From positions 34,203-98,202 of the forward strand of contig NZ_JAKZKV010000015.1 in NCBI RefSeq assembly GCF_022808675.1: a stretch of DNA of 64,000 bases. Direction: 5' to 3'. Under the pieces are notes generated by a model, which was not told the DNA's origin, did no database searches, and saw only the letters and a program-made list of their open reading frames with translations. Position 1 is the first letter of the stretch. Every line of letters begins with the position of its first letter. The stretch is from Parabacteroides sp. FAFU027 (lineage in GTDB: Bacteria > Bacteroidota > Bacteroidia > Bacteroidales > UBA7332). The translations under genes were made by a program, and so were the position numbers. Positions 26,456-35,845 of the stretch are shown here, piece after piece.

Positions 26456-27751
26456 ATGAAACGCTCTACATTTACTATTTTGTCGGCAGTGGTATTGTCA
26501 CTCGTGGCATCATCCGTTTTTGCTCAAAGAGCAATCCGGCAATCAGAAACATCATCCAAACCCAAATCCTTCTTCGAAGCCGGATTTTGGGATAATTGGT
26601 TTGTTAGTGCGACCGGTGGTGTTAACCACTATTTTGGGGAAGATGACAACTATAATCCTGACGGTTTTTTTGGGGCAATTACCCCAAATATCAAATTATC
26701 AGTAGGCAAATGGCTCCGCCCATCTTATGGCTTACGATTACAAACTGAAGGAATGTGGCTGAAAGGCTGGAATGACGGATTGAACTATGAAGGCGTTTAC
26801 ACATGGAATAAACTCATTAACGACGGCACGCAAGGTGTTGACCCTGTATTAAACCATAAACCGCCAAAAGACAAAGATGGTAAAGGTTATTATCAAAGAA
26901 TGCGTTACATGGATCTGCATCTTGATTTCATGATCAATCTGATTAATTTATGGAAAGAATACGACATAAACAGACCTCTTGATGTATATTTATATGCCGG
27001 TGTCGGTTGGGGACACATGTTCAGATATAAAGGAATTCCAACTGACAATGAAATCATAGGTAAACTGGGAACAGTTCTGAACATTAAGCTTACGGACCGT
27101 TTAAGTGGAAATATAGAACTTCAGAACTCGCTTGTTAATGAAGCCTTTGACGGTCAGATTGGAGGACGAGGCATAACCAATCACAACCGCTCTTATGAAG
27201 GTTATGCAAGCTTAACAGCCGGTTTCTCTTATCGGCTACAGAATACATTCACAAAATACGATTATGTCGATCCTGAGGTTGTAAAAGAATTGAATGCGAA
27301 GGTAAATGACGCATTAGCTGACAACAAACGATTACAGGAAAAACTGGATGAATTCTGCCCGAAAGATTCCTGCGACAAACTCAGACAACAACTTCAGGAT
27401 GCTCTTAGCAAGAAATGCAAAGATAGACTTTACGTGGTTATTCAATATGTTATTGACAAATGGAACGTAAGAACCAGCGAATTGTATAAACTGGAAGAAA
27501 TTGTTGAATTCATGAAAAAGCATCCGGAAATTAACATCTCAGTTACAGGTTATGCTGATGTAAAAACGGGCAACCCGGCCTACAATCAAAAATTGAGTGA
27601 AAAACGGGCAAATGAAGTCATCAGGCTACTTACCACCAAGTTCAACGTCAATAAAGACCGGATTAAATCGAAAGGACTGGGGGACACCGTTCAACCATTT
27701 AAAGAAAACGAACGTAACCGTGCAGTCATAGCATTTGATCTGGATGAATAA
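26456..27751 (+). CDS. OmpA-family outer-membrane protein
   Basis: 431 residues. Signal peptide to about residue 23 (VASSVFA). An outer-membrane beta-barrel region covers about 40-265 with many aromatic strand ends. A helical linker with charged heptads follows (about 275-325), containing the Cys pairs FCPKDSCDKL. The C-terminal OmpA domain (about 335-431) binds peptidoglycan: INISVTGYADVKTG, LSEKRANEVIRLL and NRAVIAFDL. It is expected to tie the outer membrane to the cell wall, similar to the Omp40/41-like proteins of the order. Confidence 0.92.
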   Translation: MKRSTFTILSAVVLSLVASSVFAQRAIRQSETSSKPKSFFEAGFWDNWFVSATGGVNHYFGEDDNYNPDGFFGAITPNIKLSVGKWLRPSYGLRLQTEGMWLKGWNDGLNYEGVYTWNKLINDGTQGVDPVLNHKPPKDKDGKGYYQRMRYMDLHLDFMINLINLWKEYDINRPLDVYLYAGVGWGHMFRYKGIPTDNEIIGKLGTVLNIKLTDRLSGNIELQNSLVNEAFDGQIGGRGITNHNRSYEGYASLTAGFSYRLQNTFTKYDYVDPEVVKELNAKVNDALADNKRLQEKLDEFCPKDSCDKLRQQLQDALSKKCKDRLYVVIQYVIDKWNVRTSELYKLEEIVEFMKKHPEINISVTGYADVKTGNPAYNQKLSEKRANEVIRLLTTKFNVNKDRIKSKGLGDTVQPFKENERNRAVIAFDLDE

Positions 27752-27778
27752 AATAAGTTCCGGGTAAAATTATGATAC

Positions 27779-27818
27779 GGGAGAGAGCGATTAATAAAAT
27801 CTATCTCTCCCATTTTTA
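27779..27818 (+). terminator. Terminator of the OmpA-family gene
   Basis: GGGAGAGA (27779-27786) pairs with TCTCTCCC (27804-27811), followed by ATTTTTATG. Confidence 0.75.
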
Positions 27819-27895
27819 TGATATTTCGATTACAAGTGAGCAATATCCAATCAATTTTATATCTACATTTACAACATATCAAGTAATAAACAGAA

Positions 27896-28885
27896 ATGAA
27901 TTATATGGACAATATAGTCAATTGTGCTTCTTATGCTAATGGCAAGCGGATTGAAAATCTTAAATTAGAAGACATTAGTGAGGTTTTGGCAAAGGAAGAT
28001 CAGTTCGTGTGGCTTGGGCTGCGTGATCCCGACGAAGCGCTAATGAAACAACTACAGGAGGAATTCGGATTGCACGAATTAGCCATTGAGGATGCACACA
28101 GGGCGCATCAACGTCCTAAAATTGAATCTTACGGAGATATTTTGTTTATCGTAATGCGAGCAATTGCATTGGACGAAAATAACAATCAGGTCGAAATTGG
28201 AGAAACTCACTTCTTTTTAGGACAGAATTTTCTTGTCAGCATCCGCCACAGGTCTTCACTGACTTTTGTGGATGTACGTTCAAGATGTGAAACTACACCG
28301 CATTTGTTACAAAAAGGGCCCGGATTTGTGCTTTATGCTATAATGGATTATATAGTAGATCAATATTTTCCTGTTATTGATTTTCTTTCCGAAGAATTGG
28401 ACAAGCTGGAGGACCAGATATTTGCAGAAAAGCTAAATACAAATATAACAGAAAACATTTACCGGTTAAAGTCAAAACTCATTGAGATAAAACGTGTTAG
28501 TTTCCCCCTCATTGACATCTGCAATAAATTAATGCGTTTCGATACCGATCCGCTAATTCATGATGATATAAAACTATATTTCAGGGACATCTACGATCAT
28601 GCCGTTCGGATCAATGAGATGATCGATAGTGCTAAAGAACAATTAACCTCTGCTCTTGAGGCCAATCTATCACTAACCTCTATTTACCAAAATGAGATTT
28701 CCAAGAAATTTGCAGGCTGGGCTGCCATAATTGGTATCCCAACAATGATGGCAGGTATCTATGGGATGAATTTTGAATACATGCCTGAATTACACTGGCG
28801 TTATGGCTATCCTGCAATTCTGTTTTTCATCATTGGTTTGTGCATGGTATTATACTGGTTCTTTAAACGGTCGAAATGGCTCTGA
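27896..28885 (+). CDS. corA: CorA-family magnesium/cobalt transporter
   Basis: Inner-membrane Mg2+ channel of 329 residues, forming a pentamer. The large N-terminal cytosolic domain (about 1-265) is followed by two C-terminal membrane helices. The signature YGMNF follows the first helix (IIGIPTMMAGIYGMNFEYMPEL), and the loop ending in MPEL lies between the helices. A basic C-terminus FFKRSKWL is typical. It is a single-gene unit. Confidence 0.94.
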   Translation: MNYMDNIVNCASYANGKRIENLKLEDISEVLAKEDQFVWLGLRDPDEALMKQLQEEFGLHELAIEDAHRAHQRPKIESYGDILFIVMRAIALDENNNQVEIGETHFFLGQNFLVSIRHRSSLTFVDVRSRCETTPHLLQKGPGFVLYAIMDYIVDQYFPVIDFLSEELDKLEDQIFAEKLNTNITENIYRLKSKLIEIKRVSFPLIDICNKLMRFDTDPLIHDDIKLYFRDIYDHAVRINEMIDSAKEQLTSALEANLSLTSIYQNEISKKFAGWAAIIGIPTMMAGIYGMNFEYMPELHWRYGYPAILFFIIGLCMVLYWFFKRSKWL

Positions 28886-29007
28886 CTTTACCTGTCTCTA
28901 TTTATTAATGAAACCTTCGGGTAAATATAACGTCTATTGAATAGGGTTAAAACCCTGATCTGACCTTTTTTTAGTGACTAAATAGTTGACCCAAACGCAT
29001 TTTTTCA

Positions 29008-29015
29008 TAATTTTG
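29008..29015 (+). promoter_or_regulatory. -7 box TAATTTTG for the aminotransferase gene
   Basis: TAATTTTG lies about 39 bases before the ATG at 29054. A TTGA at 28985-28988 is at a suitable distance for a degenerate -33 element. Confidence 0.5.
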
Positions 29016-29053
29016 CAATCCGGAATATTCAAACAAATCAAACACAATAAAAA

Positions 29054-30247
29054 ATGAACTTTTTATCAGATCGTTTAAACAGCTTGTCACCTTCTGAAAC
29101 CTTGGCTATGTCGCAAAAAAGCAACGAGCTAAAAGCACAAGGATTCGATGTTATCAACCTGAGTGTGGGTGAACCAGACTTCACTACGCCGGAGCACATC
29201 AAGGAAGCTGCCAAGAAGGCTGTTGACAACAACTTTTCATTCTATTCTCCGGTGCCCGGATATATGGAGCTGCGTAAAGCTATTTGCGCCAAGTTGAAAA
29301 GCGAAAACAATCTGGAATATAAACCTGAGCAAATTGTTGTTTCCGGTGGCGCTAAGCAATCTGTCTGCAACGTAATCCTCAGCGTTGTCGGCCCTGGTGA
29401 TGAAGTTATTATCCCTGCACCTTATTGGGTTAGCTATATTGAAATGGTGAAATTGGCAGAAGGAAAAAATATCATTGTTTCTGCAGGTTTCGATCAGGAA
29501 TTTAAGATGACTCCGGCTCAGCTGGAAGCTGCTATTACTCCAAAAACCAAAGCGCTTATACTTTGCTCTCCGTCCAATCCGACCGGAAGTGTCTATACTA
29601 AAGAAGAATTGAAAGGGTTAGCTGATGTATTGGCAAAATATCCTCAAATCGTAATTATCTCAGACGAAATCTACGAACACATCAACTATGTGGGTGGTCA
29701 TGAAAGCATTGCTCAATTTGAAAATCTTCGTGACCGTGTGGTTATCGTCAATGGCGTATCAAAAGGTTATGCAATGACCGGATGGCGTATTGGTTTTATT
29801 GCAGCTCCTCAATGGCTGGCAAGCGCTTGTAACAAACTTCAGAGCCAATATACTTCAGGACCATGCTCAGTAGCGCAAAAAGCAGCTGAAGCAGCATACA
29901 CTGGTGACCAGTCTTGTGTAGCTGAAATGCGCACAGCATTTGAGCGTCGCCGTGATTTGATGGTAAAACTGGGCAAAGAGATCCCCGGATTTAAAGTTAA
30001 TGTACCCCAGGGTGCATTCTATCTTTTCCCTGAATGTAGCTACTATTTTGGCAAATCATACAACGGTAAAACCATTAAAGACTCAAACGATTTGGCAATA
30101 TGGTTGCTTGAGGAGTCACACGTTGCGTGTGTTGGTGGTGGTGCTTTCGGAGCTCCGGATTGCATTCGTTTTTCTTATGCAGCAGCTGACGAACAACTTA
30201 TCGAAGCAATGCGACGCATAAAAGAGACTTTATCAAAATTGCAGTAA
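29054..30247 (+). CDS. PLP-dependent aspartate-type aminotransferase
   Basis: Class I/II aminotransferase of 397 residues, closest in layout to bacterial aspartate aminotransferases of subgroup 1b. It interconverts aspartate/oxaloacetate with glutamate/2-oxoglutarate in the cytosol. Visible: LSVGEPDFTTPEHI, the aromatic FYSPVPGYMELR, SPSNPTGSVY, the Asp-Tyr pair in IISDEIYEHI, the PLP lysine in GVSKGYAMTGWRIGF (about residue 236) and the substrate-carboxylate Arg in CIRFSYA. Other amino-acid specificity is possible. Confidence 0.92.
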   Translation: MNFLSDRLNSLSPSETLAMSQKSNELKAQGFDVINLSVGEPDFTTPEHIKEAAKKAVDNNFSFYSPVPGYMELRKAICAKLKSENNLEYKPEQIVVSGGAKQSVCNVILSVVGPGDEVIIPAPYWVSYIEMVKLAEGKNIIVSAGFDQEFKMTPAQLEAAITPKTKALILCSPSNPTGSVYTKEELKGLADVLAKYPQIVIISDEIYEHINYVGGHESIAQFENLRDRVVIVNGVSKGYAMTGWRIGFIAAPQWLASACNKLQSQYTSGPCSVAQKAAEAAYTGDQSCVAEMRTAFERRRDLMVKLGKEIPGFKVNVPQGAFYLFPECSYYFGKSYNGKTIKDSNDLAIWLLEESHVACVGGGAFGAPDCIRFSYAAADEQLIEAMRRIKETLSKLQ

Positions 30248-30296
30248 ACAAGTCTTATAGTATATTCTTAAGCAACTCAATTACTATAGATACCAG

Positions 30297-30338
30297 AAAT
30301 AAAAAAAAAGAGGAGTCTTCCTCTTTTTTTTATTTCTG
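30297..30338 (+). terminator. Terminator of the aminotransferase gene
   Basis: An A-rich stem AAAAAGAGGA pairs with TCCTCTTTTT across the loop GTCT, ending in a long T-run. It is strong and almost symmetric. Confidence 0.85.
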
Positions 30339-30801
30339 AGATTCCACATGGCTAATAAACTCTTTTAGTCGTTCGTTTGGAGATTAAGCTCCTGCCTTTT
30401 TCAATGAATTCATCAAACAAAACCACTCTGTCAATCGATACGACCAGAAAGCATTGAGATTATCGATTGATATAAATCTGACAATATTTATCAGGAGAAC
30501 GGATTAATCAATTAGCGATCTATCTTTTGTCCGAAGCGGATTTTCCAGGTTAAATCTGCTCAAAATGGTTTTTGTAATATGGGTACAATATTCGCTGTTA
30601 AGCGTTTGTAATAAACTATCCGAATTCTGGGGTTCTAACTTTTAATAGTTTTCAGAACAAATCGGATGCTACGAGTGAACACTAAATCTTGCTTGTCCTA
30701 TGGGTCTCCCCTCGCAATGAAGAATTCTCACAAACCTCTCAAAACGCTAACTAATCCACCCATATTCTGCATTTGAAGCGTAAAAGCCAAAAGAATATAT
30801 C
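30339..30801. other. Intergenic region without recognisable content
   Basis: About 460 AT-rich bases between a terminator and the 3' end of a minus-strand gene. I see no open frame above background, RNA gene or repeat. It could be decayed sequence. Confidence 0.5.
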
Positions 30802-31245
30802 CTATCTTGCTTGCAAGTACTGAACACCTCTTACAATATAAACAATGGAAGAGGCCAGTAATGAAAGCCCCAGAGATATAAAAAAGGTTCCTTTATAAAC
30901 CTCCGGGATAGCAGAAACATGCTTAATTCCGATTCCCATGGAAATCATAATTGTCATCATAATATAGCCGCGTCGATCAAGGAATGCAAATAGGTGACTT
31001 TTATGACGCGGTAACGCTAAAATGCGTGAAGCATATCTGTTACTGACTTTGCGAAAGACAAACCAGAAGAACGGCACAAATCCGGCAATCCCGATCAGGT
31101 AATTTAATGTAGGATGAATTTGATAATTTCCAATCGCCGTTTCACCCAAAATTAATATTCTTATGGCTGCAAATCCCCAAAGTGCCGCTCCCATGCCTAT
31201 TAATACTGTTTTGGGGACTATCAGTCTTTGTAACACTTTATCCAT
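30802..31245 (-). CDS. Small integral membrane protein of unknown function
   Basis: 147 residues with about four hydrophobic segments (roughly 10-32, 45-64, 93-108 and 119-140) and a basic loop (KVSNRYASRILALPRHKSH) between the second and third, which probably faces the cytosol. No family recognised. It is a single gene with no same-strand neighbour nearby. Confidence 0.7.
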   Translation of the reverse strand: MDKVLQRLIVPKTVLIGMGAALWGFAAIRILILGETAIGNYQIHPTLNYLIGIAGFVPFFWFVFRKVSNRYASRILALPRHKSHLFAFLDRRGYIMMTIMISMGIGIKHVSAIPEVYKGTFFISLGLSLLASSIVYIVRGVQYLQAR

Positions 31246-31503
31246 CTGTATTCTTGATTATCTGCTATTATTAACCTGTATTTTCGCACGGCAATTATAA
31301 CGATATTACCCGATAGTTGTTTAGAACCATATTACATAACACGATTCTTTTGTGGATTTTTAATGGCTTCACCCTCCTTCTGGAATCCTGTTTCAATATA
31401 TTTGCAACTAACACTATATTTCAGCGAAAACCTTTAAACATTATCCCTCTTTTTCTGTTTTGACTTTTAAAGCTGCTACAAAAAACAACTAAATAATCGC
31501 ACT

Positions 31504-32178
31504 ATGGAAAATGTAATTTTTGAGCCCTGGGTTGGTAAAAACTATCAAAAAGGGCTATACGACAAAAAAGTACTGGTAATCGGAGAAGCACACTATTGTG
31601 AAAGTCCGGAAGAGTTCGAAAGAAGATATCACGGCGATCTGGATTTATGCAGAATGAAAACAAGCTTTGAGATTCAGGAAAATTTCACGGACGAAAGCAA
31701 GTCTCCTTCCGAATATACTAAAATCGTCAAAATGGTGTTGGGTCTGGATTCTAACAAAGTGCTCACACCGGAAGAAAAAGAACAATTCTGGAGCTCAATT
31801 GCCTTTTACAATTATGTGCAAAACGGCAGCATTGTTTGTTCTGACAATCCTCCAACCAAAGATATGTGGGATTTATCGAAAAAAGCATTTTATTCTGTCG
31901 TGGAAGATCTGAATCCTGATTTCATTCTCGTATTGGGTGAAGAGCTTTGGGAAAATATTCCCGGGGAAAAAGGAACCAAATGGCCGGAAGGTCCGGTTAT
32001 TAAAGCCGGGGACATCAGCCAGCAAACCTGGTACTATGAACGAAATGGCAAAGAAATCATGGCTATGCCAATATACAAACCATCCGGACCGGCATTCAGC
32101 CACATTACCATTAATTTTAATCCGCTGATAAGAAAAGCCATTGAAATGGCTAAAAACGTTCATCCGGCAGAAATGTAA
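31504..32178 (+). CDS. Hypothetical protein with a uracil-DNA-glycosylase-like layout
   Basis: 224 residues, cytosolic, no signal peptide. It begins FEPWVGKNYQKG and has an early strand-turn KVLVIGEAHYCE (about 23-34) and a later strand LNPDFILVLGEELWENI (about 138-154). This alternation of GE-containing turns is reminiscent of the uracil-DNA glycosylase fold, but the catalytic blocks of known families are not clear. I do not assign a function. It is followed by its own strong terminator, so it is monocistronic. Confidence 0.7.
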   Translation: MENVIFEPWVGKNYQKGLYDKKVLVIGEAHYCESPEEFERRYHGDLDLCRMKTSFEIQENFTDESKSPSEYTKIVKMVLGLDSNKVLTPEEKEQFWSSIAFYNYVQNGSIVCSDNPPTKDMWDLSKKAFYSVVEDLNPDFILVLGEELWENIPGEKGTKWPEGPVIKAGDISQQTWYYERNGKEIMAMPIYKPSGPAFSHITINFNPLIRKAIEMAKNVHPAEM

Positions 32179-32189
32179 CTCAACTCTTT

Positions 32190-32222
32190 AACCGCAACCC
32201 TTCCGGGTTGCGGTTTTTTATT
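32190..32222 (+). terminator. Terminator after the hypothetical gene
   Basis: ACCGCAACCC (32191-32200) pairs with GGGTTGCGGT (32205-32214), with loop TTCC and a TTTTTT tail. Confidence 0.9.
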
Positions 32223-32323
32223 TCCGGCTTTCTGCCGTTTTGTCATACTCCTGACAGAACCACTCCTCCCTAGCACCGCAAAGACAGTCTCAATCTGACA
32301 AAAAAAGATTTTTTCCGCGAAAA

Positions 32324-32331
32324 TAAGTTTG
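32324..32331 (+). promoter_or_regulatory. -7 box TAAGTTTG upstream of dnaK
   Basis: TAAGTTTG lies about 88 bases before the dnaK start. A TTTTTT stretch at about 32309-32314 is the only candidate near the -33 position. No CIRCE-type inverted repeat is seen. Confidence 0.4.
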
Positions 32332-32418
32332 GCACACTGTTTGAAAACATGATTATATCGCTGCTCAATGCAACGGATCATTCAAACGAATAAATAACAA
32401 TTAAACACTTATACAATC

Positions 32419-34308
32419 ATGGGAAAAATTATTGGAATTGACTTAGGAACTACCAACTCATGTGTGGCAGTTTTGGAAGGTAACGAACCGGTAGTAATTG
32501 CTAACAGCGAAGGCAAACGTACTACTCCGTCAATTGTGGCATTCATCGAAGGTGGCGAACGTAAAGTGGGAGATCCTGCAAAACGTCAGGCGATCACCAA
32601 CCCTAAACATACCGTATCTTCGATCAAACGTTTCATGGGTGAGTCTTTCGACCACGTTCAGAAAGAGATCTCACGCATGCCTTATAACGTTGCCCGCGGT
32701 GAAAACAATACTCCGCGCGTTGACATTGACGGTCGTCTTTACACTCCACAGGAAATTTCAGCAATGGTACTTCAGAAAATGAAGAAAACCGCTGAAGATT
32801 ATCTTGGACAGGAAGTAACTGAAGCGGTTATTACCGTTCCTGCTTATTTCAACGACGCTCAGCGTCAGGCAACTAAAGAGGCTGGTGAAATCGCCGGTTT
32901 GACAGTTCGTCGTATCATCAACGAACCAACCGCTGCTTCTTTGGCATACGGTCTTGACAAAGCGCACAAAGACATGAAGATCGCAGTATTCGACTTAGGT
33001 GGTGGTACTTTTGATATCTCTATCCTTGAGTTGGGTGACGGTGTATTTGAAGTAAAATCGACCAACGGTGACACTCACCTGGGTGGTGATGACTTCGACC
33101 ACGTAATCATCGACTGGTTGGCTGACGAATTCAAAGCGGAAGAAGGAATCGACCTCCGTCTGGACCCTATGGCATTGCAACGTCTGAAAGAGGCTGCTGA
33201 AAAAGCTAAAATCGAGCTTTCAAGCACTACTTCTACCGAAATCAACCTGCCATACATCATGCCGGTTAACGGAATTCCTAAACACTTGGTAAAATCTCTT
33301 ACCCGTGCTAAATTCGAACAACTTGCTGACAAATTAATCCAGGCAACGGTTGAGCCTTGTCGTCGTGCATTGTCTGATGCTGGTTTCTCTACTTCTGAAA
33401 TCGACGAAGTAATCCTCGTAGGTGGTTCTACCCGTATCCCTGCTATCCAGGCTATCGTTGAAAAATTCTTCGGTAAATCACCTTCTAAAGGTGTTAACCC
33501 AGACGAAGTAGTAGCTGTAGGTGCTGCAATCCAGGGTGGTGTATTGACCGGTGAGGTAAAAGATGTATTGTTGCTTGACGTTACTCCACTTTCATTGGGT
33601 ATCGAAACTCTGGGTGGCGTAATGACCAAACTGATCGAGTCTAACACTACTATCCCGACTAAAAAATCGGAAACATTCTCTACTGCAGTTGACAACCAGC
33701 CTTCTGTAGAGATTCATATCCTGCAAGGTGAACGCCCAACTGCTGCTCACAACAAATCAATCGGTCGTTTCCACCTTGATGGCATCATGCCTGCCCGTCG
33801 CGGTGAACCGCAAATCGAAGTAACTTTCGACATCGACGCTAACGGTATCCTCCACGTATCGGCTAAAGATAAAGCTACAGGAAAACAACAAAGTATCCGT
33901 ATCGAAGCATCAAGCGGTCTGTCAGACGAGGAAATCAAACGCATGAAAGATGAAGCGGCTGCAAATGCTGAATCCGACAAAGCTGAAAAAGAAAAAATCG
34001 ACAAACTGAACCAGGCTGACTCAATGATCTTCCAAACCGAAAAACAGTTGGCTGATCTGGGCGATAAAATTCCGGCTGACAAAAAAGCGCCTATAGAAGC
34101 TGCTCTTAGCAAGCTGAAAGATGCTCATAAAGCACAGGATATCGCTGGTATCGATGCTGCGACCAACGAATTGAACACTGCGTTCCACGCTGTTTCTCAG
34201 GAGATGTACAACGCTCAGCAACAAGCCGGTGGCGAACAGGCTCAGCAAGGTCCTACTAATGATGACAAAGGAAACGTCACTGACGTTGATTTTGAAGAGG
34301 TTAAATAA
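32419..34308 (+). CDS. dnaK: Molecular chaperone DnaK (Hsp70)
   Basis: ATP-dependent cytosolic chaperone, 629 residues, full length. The nucleotide-binding domain (about 1-375) shows [28 protein letters not shown] and [13 protein letters not shown]. The substrate-binding domain follows from about 385 ([17 protein letters not shown]), and the C-terminal lid ends in the conserved acidic [10 protein letters not shown]. dnaJ and grpE are not adjacent. Codon use is more GC-rich and regular than in the neighbouring element, as expected for a highly expressed gene. Confidence 0.98.
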   Translation: MGKIIGIDLGTTNSCVAVLEGNEPVVIANSEGKRTTPSIVAFIEGGERKVGDPAKRQAITNPKHTVSSIKRFMGESFDHVQKEISRMPYNVARGENNTPRVDIDGRLYTPQEISAMVLQKMKKTAEDYLGQEVTEAVITVPAYFNDAQRQATKEAGEIAGLTVRRIINEPTAASLAYGLDKAHKDMKIAVFDLGGGTFDISILELGDGVFEVKSTNGDTHLGGDDFDHVIIDWLADEFKAEEGIDLRLDPMALQRLKEAAEKAKIELSSTTSTEINLPYIMPVNGIPKHLVKSLTRAKFEQLADKLIQATVEPCRRALSDAGFSTSEIDEVILVGGSTRIPAIQAIVEKFFGKSPSKGVNPDEVVAVGAAIQGGVLTGEVKDVLLLDVTPLSLGIETLGGVMTKLIESNTTIPTKKSETFSTAVDNQPSVEIHILQGERPTAAHNKSIGRFHLDGIMPARRGEPQIEVTFDIDANGILHVSAKDKATGKQQSIRIEASSGLSDEEIKRMKDEAAANAESDKAEKEKIDKLNQADSMIFQTEKQLADLGDKIPADKKAPIEAALSKLKDAHKAQDIAGIDAATNELNTAFHAVSQEMYNAQQQAGGEQAQQGPTNDDKGNVTDVDFEEVK

Positions 34309-34340
34309 AAACCATAAACAAGCATAAGCGACCAAAGACA

Positions 34341-34378
34341 AACCGCTGTAAACACTTAGTTTACAGCGGTTTTTTGTT
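34341..34378 (+). terminator. Terminator of dnaK
   Basis: AACCGCTGTAAAC pairs with GTTTACAGCGGTT across ACTTA, followed by a TTTTT run. The integrative-element remnant starts right behind it. Confidence 0.9.
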
Positions 34379-34421
34379 ATTAAAAAACTGGTTATCTATT
34401 AACATCGCTTATTATTTATGT

Positions 34422-34429
34422 TATATTTG
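34422..34429 (+). promoter_or_regulatory. -7 box TATATTTG before the zinc-finger/HTH gene
   Basis: TATATTTG matches TAnnTTTG, about 87 bases before the ATG at 34516. A second weaker candidate TACATATTTG follows. No clear -33 box. Confidence 0.4.
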
Positions 34430-34515
34430 CTACATATTTGTCACGCGACTTATGTAGAGTAAAAGTGCGACTAATATATACTTATCACTACTTATTCATT
34501 CTAAAAACGATTGAT

Positions 34516-35073
34516 ATGCCTAGTAGTAAATTTATTCTTCAAAAGACTTGCGAAATCTGCGGAAAGCAGTTCAATGCAAAAACTGTGTATTCAAAGTTTT
34601 GCTCAAAGAAATGTTCCAATGCCGAATATCGCAAAAAGAAAGCACAAGAAAAACAAGAAGAGAAACGCAAGCAACTAGCTGAGCGAATCCCCGCCGAGCG
34701 TCCTTATATTTCAATTACTGAGGCTGTAGCATTATATGGCATTTCAAGAGACACAATTTATAGACAAATAAGAAAAGGCAATATCCCTGCTGTCAATCTT
34801 GGAGAACGTTTAAACCGCATTAATAAAGCTAATATTGAATTAATGTTTCCTCCGGTTAACTCTTCAAATATAGCCTCCATGAAAGAACAACCCCAAAAAC
34901 TCATCTATGATCAATCTGAATGTTATACCATCGGAGAAATATCTGAAAAGTATGGAATCTCTCCATCTACAGTAAATAAAGCAATTCGGAAAAACAGCAT
35001 CCCAAGAAAACAAATTGGAAAGTTTGTATATGTACCAAAAGCTGAAATAGACCAATTGTTTGATAACAAATAA
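34516..35073 (+). CDS. Zinc-finger plus double helix-turn-helix DNA-binding protein of an integrative element
   Basis: 185 residues from the ATG at 34516; the frame extends to a TTG further upstream without support. Near the N-terminus is a four-Cys finger (CEICGKQF, then FCSKKC), followed by a Lys/Glu-rich helix. Then come two copies of an excisionase-type helix-turn-helix: YISITEAVALYGISRDTIYR (about 78-98) and YTIGEISEKYGISPSTVNK (about 141-160). Each is followed by a basic wing (IPAVNLGERLNRI, IPRKQIGKFVYV). Such proteins are encoded beside tyrosine recombinases in Bacteroidales integrative elements, and the next gene is one. It probably directs excision or represses the element. Confidence 0.82.
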   Translation: MPSSKFILQKTCEICGKQFNAKTVYSKFCSKKCSNAEYRKKKAQEKQEEKRKQLAERIPAERPYISITEAVALYGISRDTIYRQIRKGNIPAVNLGERLNRINKANIELMFPPVNSSNIASMKEQPQKLIYDQSECYTIGEISEKYGISPSTVNKAIRKNSIPRKQIGKFVYVPKAEIDQLFDNK

Positions 35074-35083
35074 TATCAAAACC

Positions 35084-35845
35084 ATGAGAAAAAGACTCTC
35101 AAAAACAAAAAGCACAGTAAAACTTCGGAAATCAGAATATCACGATGAATGGTATTTAATACTTGAAAGTTATCCGGTATTTAAATCCGAAACAGGAAAG
35201 CCTCAACGTATAATTGAAACACTTAATCAAATAATAACGTCTCCAATTTGGGATAAAACACGAACAGCGCGTACCTCTCCCGACGGAAGTAAAACCTTCA
35301 AGCCTAAAAGAGACGCAAATGGCATTATTCAATGCAAAAGCGAATTAGATCAGGAGGCATGTATCTACGCAGATGGAGTGCGAAAGCTTCGCCAACAGGA
35401 ATACGACAACCTAGAACTTTATACTGAAAAGGAAGCTGAAATCGCAGAACAAAATCAACGCCAACAATTAGATTTTATAGAATACTTCCTGAAGGTATCC
35501 AAAGTGCGTCATTGCAATAGCTCTCAGTCGATTATTGTGAATTGGACACGGGTCGGAGAATTACTCATAATCTTCAATAAGAATCATCCCCTTTTGTTCT
35601 CTCAAATCAACCATCGAATAGTGGAAGAATTTCGACGCTTCCTACTCACAGCTCCATGTGGCGGAAATAAAAAAGGAACTATTTCACAAAATACAGCAGC
35701 GACATATTTTAGTATTTTCAAAGCTGGATTAAAGCAGGCATTTATTGATGGTTATTTATCTATAGATATCTCCGCAAAGGTAAAAGGAATCCAAGAACGA
35801 GAAAGCCGTAGGGAACACTTGACAATGATTGATATTCAGATCTAA
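35084..35845 (+). pseudogene. Truncated tyrosine recombinase (catalytic domain missing)
   Basis: 253 residues from the ATG at 35084. The N-terminal arm-type region and the core-binding SAM-like domain are present: DFIEYFLKVSKVRH, INHRIVEEFRRFLL, SQNTAATYFSIFKAGLKQAFIDGYLS and KVKGIQERESRREHLT. The chain stops at MIDIQI, where the catalytic domain should begin; the Arg-His-Arg-Tyr residues are absent here and I find no remnant in the following 1.2 kb. Intact relatives have about 400 residues. It cannot carry out strand exchange. A deletion on element decay is the simplest explanation. The start is 10 bases after the stop of the HTH gene. Confidence 0.85.

Noticed and set aside
33075..33695. 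206-residue open frame antisense to dnaK
   Set aside because: Typical antisense open frame of a highly expressed gene with biased codons; no domain.
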